A stretch of DNA of 64,000 bases from Anisakis pegreffii. Taxonomy: Eukaryota > Nematoda > Chromadorea > Rhabditida > Anisakidae. The notes beneath the pieces were generated by a model that saw only the letters and a list, made by a program, of their open reading frames with translations, ran no database searches and was not told the origin of the DNA. The stretch is from assembly GCA_035041965.1 (NCBI GenBank), contig JAPYMA010000653.1, forward strand, positions 1 to 64,000, given 5' to 3'. Shown piece after piece: positions 47,697-61,439 of this stretch (positions within the stretch are counted from its first letter, which is position 1; every line of letters begins with the position of its first letter). Made by a program: the position numbers and the translations under genes.

Positions 47697-49294
47697 TGAA
47701 ATTCAGCTATGTATATGCGTATGTTTCATTGACATATAAGAGTCGACCGAACAATGTTGACTTTTTGGTTTGCGATACAGCGAAACAACTGTTTGAAAAC
47801 AACAATCAAACCAGAAAGGTTGAACCGAATTTGATCACAAATTTGTTGGAATACAACGCATGATTTGTTGTAGATCGTATTAGATTTGTTTTGAACATTC
47901 CCGATGATTGTTTTTAATTGTTATTTGAGGATCGCATTGTTCCGATTTGGACAAATTCGATGAGTATCTGGAACGTGATTTCGATAAGTGATCGTTGTAA
48001 AAATTCGCATCATTAATAATAAAATAGACTACGCGGTGAACAAATAAAACCATACATCGTTCCATAAACCCGTACGCACAATTGCACAAAGTAAACATGT
48101 CGTATGGAACGTAGATGTAATATGCATGTACTGTGCACATTCTTGTTATTGCTGCGTTTTTTCTTCATCATACAATTTAACTTTCAATTATTTCCCAAAT
48201 TCAATGTAAACATGCAGCGGAACGAGTCAAACGTATTATTTTGACTATGGTTACGTGACATTTTTTTTGCATCTATGGGTAATCCAACATCCAACAGGAA
48301 ACTCAAAATTAGGCATGAGAATTTACGAAACGAAAGAATACAGCATTATGTCATTGAGACTGAGTTTGCTCGTTGAGAATCTAGTCTCTGATATAGGATA
48401 TTGGAAATTTATAGCAATTTATAGTGTAGAAATTGTCTGCTTGAATGCAGTGCTTCCAGATTAGATTGCAATTCTTGCACTAAGCAATACGCTCATGTTA
48501 GTAGCACTTTTCATGTGTCATTCTTGGATGTCGCTCATTCAAGAGCCACGGCCATCAGTCATCTATTCAATTTCTATCGTTTGCATGCATCAAAATTCAA
48601 TTTGGTGTATCTCTATACCTCCCGATTCCAACCATCCTGCTTATTTCCGTTCTTCGAGCCAATAGCGAAAGCTTTCAACGTTCAGTTCGAGACTAGCAAT
48701 TGAGACCGCTTAAGGCTTTCTTTAAAAGATAAGTTCATTGCAATGAATCCAGATTAGATTCCTTCAAAAGTGTCTTAAATGAAATCCAATATCGTTCGTT
48801 ACAAAATCTAATATCATTAAATGAAACTGCTGCATGAGCATTTTTGCCTCATCAGCTCTATGCAGAAATACTTTGAGTTTCATTTGCTGATGTGGTGAGT
48901 TCAGCTGGTTCACAACAATTATTCTAAATACACACTGATAATAAATTAACAGTGCTAATTTTATCTGTATGCCAAGTCAACCTGAACAAAACTTGTAATG
49001 AAGTGTATAAGGACTAATTTGAAGAGTTATTATCGAAATATTCGTGAAAGAATATCGATGATAGGTACGAACGATCTATTCATATTGATTGTTCAACTGA
49101 AGTTGTTATTGCTTCAGTGTTTGGTTGCGAGCTGTTTCTGCGAGTTGTTCGTCACTATCAGCAGCATTTGCTATCGTTGAATATCTTCCCGATTCGCCTA
49201 ACAGTAGCTGTTTCAGTTAATTTTATTAGAATTAATTCACTGTCTTGAAGGGCGATATTGCTTGATTCCGTTCGATCTGTTGGTATTATTTTCA

Positions 49295-52200
49295 ATGGGT
49301 AATGGGAATAATAGGTAAGTCTTGTGGAGAATAATCATTATGGCATTTTCCTATTCGGATTTGCATGCCTTTATTAGCTCGATTTAGTGCAGTAATCGAG
49401 TTATTTCTAACTAGAGTTAGCATAACAGTAATAAAACGATACGCAGTGATATTCTCTAACTAATGGCGTCGATTCATCTCTAAATTTTTTGAGAGTATTC
49501 ACCTTTCAAGATGTATTCCCGAACAACTTGATATTCATAAAACACACAATGAACCAATCGAATTCGATAATAATTCTTCATCGATCCCGAAACGTTCCAA
49601 ATTCGTCTAATTGTAAGACTGCTCAACGAAACAATTTACTTTCATCAAATTTATGATCGGTTAATGGAGCGTCTTTTACCATTGCATCGTTTGATTACTT
49701 ATAAAGATCTCAGTTGAAGTTAGACCAATTCAGGTCTAAAAGAAAGCAGAAACCAAAGAATAGTCACAACAGCACTGTTTCAACACAAAATCTTGACAGT
49801 TCGACTGATGCTGAGATTGCGAATTCACAATCGAAGACTTCGTCACCGTCGTGCATCGCGAAAGTATCACTCGTAAGTGTTGCCATATTCTGAAGTTGAT
49901 TCATTTAACGTTATTCATTCATCCTCTTCAGTTCACTGTCGTAATTAACTTACGATTAGATTTCACTATCACAACTCTTTAGAGTCATATGAAAACGTGA
50001 GTGAAATAGTTGCGAATGAAGTGGTGCTTTGGAATATTTTTTCTTGCATTTTACATCTTTCACTTCAAATGCTCGCTCATATTCATTGAATGAACTGCAA
50101 ATTGAAACTTGAATGAAATCAGACAATAATTTATAGTCTGCGTACTGTTTTTTTTTCACAAAAGAAAACGACAATCAGAGTTGTGCCATTAAGATAATTG
50201 CAGAAAAAGCTCAACCCAACCATACGTCTCTGTAAAAGGGGTTTGAAGACTCCTCTTCTCACATGCGAACAGTTTCCACGAAAAAAATATGACCCTATTT
50301 CAAGAGTGCCAAACAATTTATTTCGATCATAGCGCAAAACCTCAATATATTGGCAATTGCTGTCGAATGTGATTTCATTTGGCCTATCTTATGGGAGGCC
50401 TGAATTTCGAATATCTATTGTAAAATGAATGCAATTTCAGGAAAGGTGAATTTTATTTTGATTAGATTCGAGGGAGATGCCTCAGAAGACGATGCTTCGG
50501 TATCTGTACACTCTCAGATCAGATAATTTGCAGAGATCAGATGATGATGCATTGATACGTGATTACAAGCAGCAACAATCGCTCCTAAACGATACAAAGA
50601 ATATCAGTCCGTACACTGTCAATGTGAACCAGACAACTGTTGATGATTGTATGCTTATCAGGAGTGATACGCTCAAGTGTTGCGCATTAAATGTTGAATC
50701 ACTGTGCCACACCTTCACTCCGGATTCCAGCAGCTGGATTAGTTCGTTTTTTTCGAATCCAGACCTATTACTAGTAAAGTACCATCCTACAGAACCAATA
50801 ATGATAATCATTTTGGTGATAATATTTATAAAGATGGTCATAATAATAATAACTTCAACAGCAATAATAATAATGATAACAACAATGAAAAAAGGAAAAT
50901 AGCAATAATGATAACAGAGTAATGATATAATAATATCGTTAACAACAGTATTTACAATTGTTAAGATTCGATTAAAAAACAATTGAATAACTTAGATATG
51001 GAATGCATTGTTTACTCAGATGATGGAATAATTGAGGTAGGTAGCATCGCAAATTCTTTTTTTTTGCGAAGCAATAAAAGGTATGATATTCATTTCAGAG
51101 ACATGTGCTTCTTCATCAACACTGTCAGATGGTGCGAACAGTCAGGTTGTTGACAGTCTTAAAGAGATAAATGTTTTGTTAGTTCGAAGTAACTTGAGAT
51201 GTTCCTATGAAAGGTATGAGAAAGTAGATGTTCGAGTGCATTCAGGCAACGAAAACGGTGCGCACATTGTTGGCTGAGTTGAAAATGGAAAATGTAAACG
51301 ATGGAATAAAAGCTGAGAATATGCGATGTTTGAATTCATTTTTGTTACAATGCAAAGGTTTCTTGAATCGTTGCTATCTACGACAAAATTTAATGTGTTA
51401 GTGGTGTTTGTTTCGTTCTAATCAGTTGCAATGTGCTTTCTTATTTTTAGTGAAAATAAGAAGGCACATTGCATTGAAACAGCTTTTATTGAAAACAATT
51501 TATTTTATTGAAAACAGTTTATTGAAACATAACTTCATTATTTCATATGAATGCATAGCATCTTGAAGCTTATGGATGTTAAAAAGGAGATAGTCATGAA
51601 GGAGTCTATGAATCTTTATCTGTTAACTGGTGTAATACTGATCACAAGGTGTCTACCTTTGCAATCGGCATTAAACATTGAATGGATGTGACTTGCATTC
51701 ACCGTTGAGAGCGATGTTAAAGCAGTAATTTAATCGATGTGTTCGAATGACGAATGAATGAATGATATGAGTATGTTTGCAGCATTGGGTTTGTATGATG
51801 CACTTCCGCGATTGGTTGAATCGAACAACAGCTTGTTGACAGCACAATTGGATGTCTTCTTCAGCAGTGAATCGAATGACAATCTTGTTACGGGTCCATC
51901 CGGCAAAGATCAACGACATCCCATTGAGTTGTTTCATCGTGCCTACTTACATGTCAAGCGAACTGCTCATTGTGCATCACTCTTTGTATGTTCTATTACC
52001 ATATCTCATCTTATCTTCATATCCAACTAATCCACTGAATTCCAGCTGGATCTACTGGAGAAGATTGCATCGGTGAAGCCAAACCCGAAACGAATGATGC
52101 GAGCCATTCAGATTCTAACCCAAGGCCATATGCGCACTGTGGCTACGCAAACCGATGAAGGTGCGTCCCATTCACAATCACTGCTCAAATAATACTGAAG

Positions 52201-55200
52201 CGAACAAAATTTTTAATTTATCAATGAAAAAAGGCATCGCATTTCTGAATTTTCAGCGGTTCATTAAACAAAGAAAACGTTGGCTTTGTAAACAATGTAA
52301 AGTGTAAGTGTCGTCGACTTCTTGAATGTTTCAAGATGCAACGCAAAAAAATTCCAAACTTTGCTTCAAAATGAGAAACCATCAAAAATTTAACGATTGT
52401 ATCGAAAAATGATAAAAGTTCCGCAATGTTTCTGCCAGAACAACAAAAATTCTCGATGCTTATTATATCGATAAACGACAAATGATTCGAACAATCCGAT
52501 ATTATCATCTCATCTTTAAGTGGTCAATAATTTGATAAGTTCGACAATATTAGTGATTGAGAGTGATATCTTCAAAATTGTAACGGTTTATCTTATCGTC
52601 TCGTCCCAACACTTTTTGAATCTGGTATTCAATATTGTGATAAATATGTATTTTTCTGCAGTTTAGTTGAGATGTATGGAGACGCGAGATCGATGCTGAA
52701 TGATCATCGTGAAATCGCGAGGGTTTGCCAGTCATCTCAAACCAGTGATGATGCGAAAATGAGGAATCATTTATCGAATGATTCTTCAACTCTGATCCAA
52801 GAGGATACTCTCAAACTAAACGATTCACCACCCCCTGCAAAGGTTATCTTGCTACTCGTTACTCTTCTCTTCGTCATTCACAACTGATTATCATTAATCA
52901 ACGTCCCTCTTTTAAACAATCACAGATATTGCTCAAAATCAGCCCAACAAACTAGTTTATCCTTATTCTTGAACGATTCCATTGCCATTCAACGACTACA
53001 ATTCCATATTCCGCCTAACTGCTGACACGATTCTAGTTGATTTGTATTTTCTTCGCTGATTGTTGCTGTAATGCGAGATAATACTCGCTGAGGATAAAGC
53101 TTAGCAAATATTTCTTGACTGAATTCGTTTCGTTGAATACCTTCCAATGAAAATTCAACGTTTTACCTACTCGTTCATTTGATCTCGAATTTATCTTTCT
53201 TAGTCAGAGCAACACTATCTTATCGTATCATTGATAACAGTGATGGTTGTAAACCTAACAAATGAGTATTTTCCTTCGTAAGTAATCTGAATTCAGCTTG
53301 ATTGATGGATCGTTGTAATTTGAGATTATTGACATGCATTCTTCTAATAATACTGCTTAGTGATCTTGATAGCATCAAAATTTGACGTTTCACTTGAAAA
53401 GTTTTTAAATGAAATCAACTCAATTTGGTAGTGTCAATGAGAATTTTCAAATAAATCGCCTTAATTGAGGTATGTTCATCGTCATGTTCAGCAAGCACAA
53501 AAGAAGTGAATATGAATAATTGTACAAACGATGCTGCTGCTGCTGCTGCATCCACGAAAGAGAATGCGACAAGCGATTATGCAAATGCGAATACCGAACA
53601 ACTCGCATTGTCACTTCCATCGCAGTCATCATCCATTTCGTCGAACTGTGCTCAAATTGTATCATCGTGCTCATTAACAATACCATCTGAAAGGTGACTT
53701 TCTTTACTGGTGATCATAATCACTGTATCATAGTATCGCTGAAACTTATAATACTGTACCAATATTATTTTGAATGCTGCTTCGGGCATCGAGTTAAACT
53801 GTCATAAGTGTTGGACCTACTCTGCGCTTCGGCCTCAAAAACTTCTGAGGAGAACATTATAGTCACGATAGCGTTATCACCAGATGTCACCAGCTTCCTG
53901 TTTCACTAATAAATTATTTGGTACCGGATCAATCTGCCTAAAGACATTTTGCCTAACGACAGTTTGTCTAACGGACAGTTTGCCTAACTTACGGTTTTTT
54001 AATGGACATTTCGCCTAATAGACAAACTGCTTCCTGGGCAAACTGTCGTTAGGCAAAATGTCTTTAGGCGGATTGATCGGTCACGGTATCAAAGAATTGC
54101 ATGAATGAACAAAATGGCATGTGAATGTGAACTTTTCGACGGTATTTGTGCATGATTGGCTCTGGTTTGTCTTAAAGGACATTGTGTGTGTCTCACTGAG
54201 GAAGTGCAAAAAAGCATTCGTCGTGGTTTTAATTGAGGTGCGCCGAATACTGTACAAGACGCAACGCTCATGCTTTTTGATTAAATGATATGATAAGCTT
54301 GTAAAAATCGAAGTCGATCACTTCCGTCCGAATCATTCTTCACCATCGTACTTCAATTATTTACCTGAGAATTTCAGTTCGCTTCCATCAGTTGCTCGAC
54401 TCACATCGACTGATCAGCCTTCAGCTGCGGCCTCTGCCACTGCCTCAACTTCGATCCCGATCATGCCACCAGCCTCCCCTCCTCATTCACCCCTCTCTCC
54501 AGCGCTATCTCCAACTCCTGCCCTACCCCCACCTCCACCACCACCTCCTCCTCCATCTCCAGCATTTTTGAATTCGTCACTTTTATCGAAAAACGACAAT
54601 AGCTTGAATTCACCAACCATCTTCAAATCCGCATCTGTTTATAAGTAAGCAATCAATTCCGGATGTTTCGTCCTCGCAATACACACATATAAAGTTCCCT
54701 TCATCAAACGATGTATCACATTTATGTTCGAAGTCTTCAAAGAAGTTCTTTTTCAAATGATCATAAAACAATAAAATGAAACTCGTCATTATGAAAGATT
54801 TCGCACAACTGACAACACCACAGCCAAAAATGCAGCTTATGCAGGTTTTCACGAAATTCAGTATCGTCCTAATACATTTCAAATCGCTTGAAAGTGCTTT
54901 CTCACTATGACATTTGATACGTTATGCGTTTAACAGCACCATGAGTGCAGGCGATCCTGGTTTGAAGCCACAATTTTCATCACAATGAATGCATTCAATA
55001 ACAATAGTTTTTCATTGATTAATCAGTGATTATCCTTTGCCCTTAGTACTAATATTATTAATGTTTTTCTAGAAAAAAACGTTCAACAAATACAATTAAT
55101 TGGGAGGCTGTAAAGCCAGAAATTTTGTTGGCAAAAACAACAGTCTGGAATGAGAAACGAGTGGACGATTTGGATTTCAATCAATATCAACGCGACTTCG

Positions 55201-58200
55201 TTAGTTTTATTGAATGACTATCAAACTGAAGTGGCTCATTTGTCCATTGAATATTGTCCACTAATCAACTATAGCCATCACTAAACAGAACATTATTCAA
55301 CTGCACTTCTCCACTTTGCACTCTTTATGAATAGTGGAAACATCATCTCACTGTCAGTGAGAAATTGGAATCTGAAGGATCGAATGTATAATTGCTTTCA
55401 CTATCTTCAATACGAAGATCCATCACCTCTCGGTAATCAAATAGAGAAGGAGCAATCAAGATCTATAGGTCATAGCATTCATTGATCCATTGATCCCAAT
55501 CAGTGAGCATTGATCAGATAACTGATTAATGGGCAAACCAGTGCGACGAGTTGCATGAGTTTAGCTATCATGACTTTTCGAATTGCGGAAGCGATGCAAG
55601 GCATTTTCAGTTGGAGAGAGTCTTTGAACGTGCACCGTCGAAAGGTTTTCCTCTGAGAGGACAGAGTCTTGATGAGTCCAAGAAGGATCACATCTTACTT
55701 CATCATCTCACCGAAAAAAGGGCACTCAATCTTGGCATTGTTTTAGCGAGGTTAATCGCTATTTTTTTACTTCTACGTGCATGTTATCTTAATTCTTGCT
55801 CTTGTGCTACTCACTTCTTAAATGTTCTTATTTAATGCATTGTTTCCTCATGAAGTTATCACAACAAAACATTGAAATCTGTTCGTCTCAACAAGTTGTA
55901 CATATTTTCTAAGCATTCTGATATTCAGATTGAAAATTTCTTGGATTATTTGAGATTTTCTAGATTTCGACCGGATACTGCAAATGAATTGATAAATAAA
56001 CTGGAATCGCATGAGACAGCAGTTGAGCTAAATGTCGATTATCTCACCTCATTGATCAAGCATTTCCCAACCTCAGATGAGGTCGGCTTCACAGTATTGT
56101 TTGTGTTGCATCAACTCGATGTATCGCTAAAACTGCATAGCTTCAAACGGCTGCGGATCAGCTTCTTTCCCTGCCGTAAAAACGGAGTCTAGTCCCTGAA
56201 ATCGCAAGCTTGGTGGTGACTTGTATTGCGCCTTTTTTTGCATGCCACCGAATCGATTTAAAAAAAAATTTTTTAGAATTGCATTCGCATGATTCACATT
56301 GAAACTTCTTGATAATGTGCACTAGGAAGGGTGTTGGTGTGTTCATAAAGTGCTGACTGTGCTTATTGAATTGCCACACTCACGAACGATTTCGACGCGA
56401 TTGTAATGACATTTTGAGGTGACCTCAACTGAACGCTCTCATCGAAAATGAAATAAAATTTCAGTTATCGTACTTCAAAAAATTGCCGTCATCGGAAGAT
56501 CTCAGAGACGCAGAATTGTTCTGTTATTTGGCAGCACAACATCCGAATCTAAAACTTTGTGTTGAATTACGAATACTCGCTGAAACGGTTGCAACTGATG
56601 TCAGTCTTTGTTCATTCAGCCATTAATTTTTCTTCTCACTCGGAATGTTCACTTTACTGTCTTCACTATTGATCATCATTTTATGCCATAAACACACACA
56701 CATGTGGATTGAACATCTGAAATTGCACTTAAGTCCGAAAGAATTTGATTCCGTTAAGTATCCGTGATTGTTTTTAGTTAAGTCGACAAACTCAATGTGC
56801 ACGATCCATTCTGATCGCATCTCAGGAACTTGAAAATCATAAGGGGGTTATTCTCTTTTTGCATCGATGTCTTCAGTTTGGCAATTTTCTCAATCAGGTA
56901 ATGATCCGTTCGTATATTTAAGTATCTATTCGGATTTCATAGCATAAATTACCATTGTAATTTAAATTGCATGGATCTATCCTCAAACGACGCAAGTTTT
57001 CCGTTGAAAGTGCTCGTTTCATGATGATAACAAATTGAGCTCATGTGAAAAAATGGTTTTCAGTGTGGGAGAACAAAAATGTACACTAAGGTCATTTTGT
57101 GACCTCAGGCTTGACCATGACCTCAGTGAGTGTTATGGCTTCACGAAGCATAATTTATGCTATTCATGAATCTATTGTGGGAAATAACCTCTCACTTTAT
57201 TCCATTCACTTCAATACCCTATCGACTTTCAAGAGACAGCTTCGCATATACGCGTTTCATAGGTGCACATTGTGCTTAAAAAGTTTTGAGATGGAGATCA
57301 AGAAAAACGCTACTGTGAATTGAACAATTTCAATAAATGAATGAGAACTGTATGTTCGTGCTGATTACAGACTGAGCAAATGTGAATGTTAAAAATTGCA
57401 GTCGACGTTTGCAGCAGGTGCAAGCGGATTTGCGTTAAGTTCATTATTGAGTACACTGAACGCGAAAGGTAGAGGTCAGTATGAACGTACACGTCTTATT
57501 GATATCGTTGCCGAGAGTGCCGATGAGAACTTACGAAGCGTCATTCCACTCATTGCTCGCATTCGACCGACGAGGTTTTGAGCATTTTGAATGCATGTTG
57601 CTTGAAGGCTGACTCAGTTTTGTTGACGTTTTACATGAGACATTTGCATCATTCTGAGAATAATCAATCAGAGGTGAAAGTAAATCAGCTGATTGTGAGT
57701 ATTGTTTACCTGGATTGGCAAGCAGGCTATCAAACGTTTGTAACGTTGCTGGCCACAATGCTCGCGTTTCCATGCACATTGTTTTAGCCTCAGTTTACGC
57801 CACCTGGCTGGCTAGGCGAGCGGGCCAGTGAGTATTGTATTGGTGTGAAGTTAGCACTGTGAGCATTATCAATTAATGAATGAAGAATTGAAGTGAGAAA
57901 TTAGCATTAAAGCTTATTCGTGTAATAGTTGAAATACTTGATTGATTGTGAGGCAAAGAAAGACCTCACTGAATGAACTAATCGTTTGAAGGGGATGTTC
58001 AGTGCAAGAATTGGAACGATGGGAAAAAACATTCAGGGCATCCATCGAGAACACACGGAAACGTGTGAATGAGTGCGGTGACGAAGAGCTATTCAGGCGT
58101 TATTCTCCGCTTTTAATGGTTCATTTTCAATAATTCTTGATGAGGAACGTTCATTCATAGAGAAATCAGAATGAAATGTTCGATTCTGAGCCTTTCATTA

Positions 58201-59034
58201 TTAGTTATGAAGTGTGTACTGCAATGACGGGATCCTTAATTGTTTCTGATCTTTAATTCTCCATCGATATCATTACTCTCAAAGAACGCGGTGAAACCGA
58301 GTTCCCATCGAAGTTCCATGTGGAAGACGTCAGCAAGCGAGAATTTTTGCAGTAATATTAGGTTTATAGAATAAACGTGACTATAAAATTTCTTTTCAGG
58401 ACTCCATCACAAAATGTGATCATTTAGCAAAAATACTTCGCGAGGCACGATCTTGTGAGAAGAAATTATGTGTTTTCTATTGTGCGGAAACGTTTTCGAT
58501 TGAAGCCATATTGGATGTTTTTTGGAACGCGTTTACGCTCTTCGAAAATGCCATCAAAGTGAGCGTTGATTGATTTGGCCATTGTTAAACTTCAGGATAA
58601 GGATATGCAAATAAGAATAAGGATGTAGGGATCAGAATGCACTTTGATGTGACACGCTATGGTCTTTCATACGACCGGATTGTCACACTTGGCTTAGGTG
58701 CGACAACTACAGGGATATCATTGAATCTCTAGTTAAAGCTCACTCGCAACTTTTGCTTGAAAGCGAGTAAGATGCAAATATTAACGTGTCATTTGAGATA
58801 AGTGGTCACATAAAATCAAAAGCGTTTTGATCGTAATGCTTGAACATGAATTGCATGCAGTCTGCTGAAGAACGTGAGATTCGTTTCAATCGTCAACGAA
58901 GTCTTCGTGCTAAAGCTGCACCTGATATCCATGTTCTACACGCATCGCAGCGATTCGAAAGAAGACGTCATACCTTAGGTCCGCCAACTGTCAAAGATCT
59001 AATCAGCATTATTAACTCAACACATTTGAGTTGA
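49295..59034 (+). CDS. Formin with DID/FH3, FH1 and FH2 regions (multi-exon)
   Basis: Formins nucleate and elongate unbranched actin filaments. Exon 1 is 49295-49314, with an MGN start compatible with N-myristoylation; exon 2 is 49734-49872. A DID/FH3-like region follows (about 50.46-52.16 kb): MPQKTMLRYLYTLRSDN, SSSWISSFFSNPDLLL, ALGLYDALPRL and AQLDVFFSSES. FH1 is at about 54.37-54.65 kb with a run of ten prolines. FH2 spans about 55.08-57.58 kb: TNTINWEAVKPEI, WNEKRVDDLDF, ALNLGIVLAR, LHRCLQFGNFLNQ (matching the family GNFLN motif) and LLSTLNAKG. A last exon after CATGCAG at about 58860 ends at 59034. The region order suggests a diaphanous or INF2-like formin, but I do not assign a subfamily. 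Some exon borders (50.4, 53.5, 55.75-55.9 and 57.6-58.1 kb) are unresolved. Confidence 0.88.
51427..51473. repeat. 21-bp hairpin in a formin intron
   Basis: Positions 51427-51447 and 51453-51473 are reverse complements at 20 of 21 positions; the exception would be a G-U pair in RNA. The loop is 5 nt (TAGTG). It could be a MITE remnant or a structured RNA; the loop and stem are short for a typical microRNA precursor. Confidence 0.75.
53920..54090. mobile_element. Fold-back MITE with about 50-bp terminal inverted repeats in a formin intron
   Basis: The left arm (53920 to about 53967) and right arm (about 54038-54090) are inverted copies: CTAAAGACATTTTGCCTAAC occurs on the left and its exact complement on the right. 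The left arm lacks about 4 bp near its tip. Internal sub-repeats of GTTTGTCTAAC, GTTTGCCTAAC and TTCGCCTAA alternate through the element. No coding capacity, and no clear target duplication was seen. Confidence 0.85.
57711..57763 (+). repeat. 50-bp interspersed repeat, copy in formin intron
   Basis: Counterpart of 25826-25876. The shared core includes GGCTATCAAACGTTT and AACGTTGCTGGCCACAATG. It lies after the FH2 exon that ends near 57577 and, like the iRhom copy, is in plus orientation relative to its host. Confidence 0.75.
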
Positions 59035-60207
59035 TCATTCCTGATTGGCACCTGTAATTATGATTGTATTCAGTATTCTGCATAAAATCCTCTACATACA
59101 TCATCATTATCACTAATATTGTGTCTTCATTCTCGCTGACCATGAAACCTATGACTGCTCACTAACAGCTTCATTAATTGTGCTCATCTTTATATGTTAA
59201 TAAGCTAATTACAAATGTTAACCCGGTTAAAATCTATCTTTTAACATTATATTTGCACTCGTTTCTTAGTGGTGTTATTGAACTGTGATTTTATGGTGCT
59301 ATATTTTGATAAGTGAATTAAATTGTTCGTCGGAAATTGTGCTAAAAACAATCGGTCAAATATCGTTTCATTCATATTTTAATTTCATGTAGCACTTTCG
59401 CAATTTCAAATGAAAACACTCTGAAATTCCGTTATACGCTACGCTTCTTATATGCGGTTTAGTTGCAACTGAATCACTTCTGTTGCTTTTTTCTCGAATT
59501 CTAATTGGTTGTGCAACATATTCGGCAATAAAGATTTTGTCGATGAGGCATGTTTGATTTTGACGACTTGAAGAATAATACAACATCGCATAGGAACGAA
59601 TCGCTGCATGATAATATATAATATTGAAATAGCGCAAATTCGTTCGAACGATGTGTGACATGGAACGATCCGTGATCATTTGCACTAAACGATTTTTTGA
59701 CGTTTTTCTGCTATACTGAATTGAAGAGCATCAGTTTGACTGGATCTAATGGAAAACAAGGTATAAGTGTACTTGAGACTGAATAAAAATGAAAGTGTGT
59801 TCTTACATAAAACGAAAAACCCAAAACTGTCCATTACCACTTTTATTTTTCACTATCGCAACAAAAAACAAAACGATGTAAACACATGATTCATAACGTT
59901 ATGCTACATATCATGACTTTGTTTTTTTTGCGCTCTGAGTTGTTCTTTTTTTTCTTCTTTTTTTTTCTATTTCAATTCTTTATCATCCTCAATTGTCAGT
60001 TCGAATCGTTCGGGCAGTGCCGTTCAGGAGGCTTCAATTTCTGAAACATTTGAAAGAATCAATCGCATCTTAAATGATGAAACACGAAAATGAAATAATT
60101 CTGATTCATCTACTACATCAAATCCACATACCATCACGAAACGAGCATTTTAACCATTGAAAAGTTACAATTAATGACCGTTATCACTGATTTTAAATCA
60201 AGTGCAA

Positions 60208-60772
60208 AATTATGGCTTCATGCAAGACGTGAGGTCAGAGATATCATCCGAAAGAACAGTCAAACTCAAATGGTACCACATTTTGCGGCCAGAACACAAG
60301 AATGACTGCAACTATCGAGCTGATTTGCATTTCATTGCATTCAGTGCCTCATTCCAGCTTGATCAATACCAAATTTGTGGCATCTTCAAAAAATCACTCC
60401 ATCAGCCAAAAATCCTGAAATGACTATTTTTGCGCTATTTGAGGTTCTGAAACGAGGATTTTTGTTGGGGTGTCAGAGTACCTCTTGCAATATTCTTGTT
60501 CAGATGGCCGAGATCACCTCAAAACCGTTTGAAGTGTCTCGAAATGTTGATCCCGAGCTGAGGTATGATATTTCAAACGTGCGGATTTCGAGATCATAAG
60601 GGGTATAGTCAGGATTTTTTTGAAATCTTTGGCGGAAGAATATTTCGCTAAATTTTCAATCATTTCGTTAACAATCGATTCCATTCAACGAGTGGATCAT
60701 AAAAAGTACAAAATTATGGCATTTCGAGAGACCTCAGGTGAGGAAAATGCTTCCAGAAGAACAGTAAAGCAC
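60208..60772. repeat. Diverged direct repeat, about 60 bp, 500 bp apart
   Basis: CAAAATTATGGC followed about 45 bp later by AGAACAGT-AA occurs at about 60208-60270 and again at about 60709-60770, with scattered matches between. This suggests an internally repeated, decayed interspersed element rather than a gene. Confidence 0.4.
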
Positions 60773-61151
60773 TTCGGTGCAATTGTTTCAACGCACATAG
60801 CGTCGCGGGTTCAACTCCGCACAGCGTCAATGATTTTTGGCATTTTTCGATTGGATGTTTCCAAAAACTTTTAGAATCCGCAAAATTTTTGCCATTATTC
60901 AAACGAGCGATTTTTTTTGAACATCGGTCGGCTCTCAGAACGAATTAATGTGATGTCGAACTTTATGTTCCAATATCGTGTCATCAGTTTCCACCGGTCG
61001 ATTATATCCAAATATCCGATGTTGTGGGGGATATTCGTGCATCGGGGTATCCTGAAATTGTGAACGGTCCCGCGAATCCTTCCCAAATTAAATCTAGGCT
61101 CCTCTGAGTTATCGATTTTTTGCTTGTAAGCCTCTGTGAATTGATTAGCGG

Positions 61152-61439
61152 TTAACAAGCAAACAGTCAATCACTTGGAGCAGCAATCGTCCGGAGAGTT
61201 ATTCATTCACCGGAGAAGAATTATTTGGTATGCTGGAAGAATGGACTGTTACTGAAAGCGGGATAATTGTGCAAAATAATATTTACTGCCTTCCTGATAA
61301 TAATGTGAATGCTGATTACACAGAGAAGTTACTCTGCTCAGTTGATTGTAATCAGATGGACCAATGCATTTTTTCTGTCCTTGAATCTCTATTCCAATCC
61401 ATCAAAAAACATCAACCACCCGCTTATGAATATCTTTAA
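61152..61439 (+). other. Possible isolated exon or gene fragment, unknown product
   Basis: An open frame of about 95 codons ends at TAA 61439. It has protein-like composition (NRPESYSFTGEELFGMLEEW, YCLPDNNVNADYTEKLL, QCIFSVLESLFQSIKKHQPP). A second short frame just downstream (about 61471-61610) reads SFDEHFLNGSLTVEELL, also protein-like, in another phase. Together they may be a last exon plus 3' UTR, or a frame-disrupted pseudogene. I recognise no family. Confidence 0.3.

Larger units (their letters stand above)
43598..49294. other. Intergenic region with scattered short open frames
   Basis: No exon series could be built on either strand. The longest frame, 44062-44373 (103 codons), has no recognisable domain or splice context. 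Contents are a hAT-like element (45994-46184), a TTTGCATCC tandem cluster (47651-47696) and AT microsatellites. Confidence 0.4.

Noticed and set aside
60785..60815. B-box-like GCGGGTTCAACTCCGC, possible tRNA
   Set aside because: The T-stem has only four pairs, there is no A box at the right distance and no acceptor stem.
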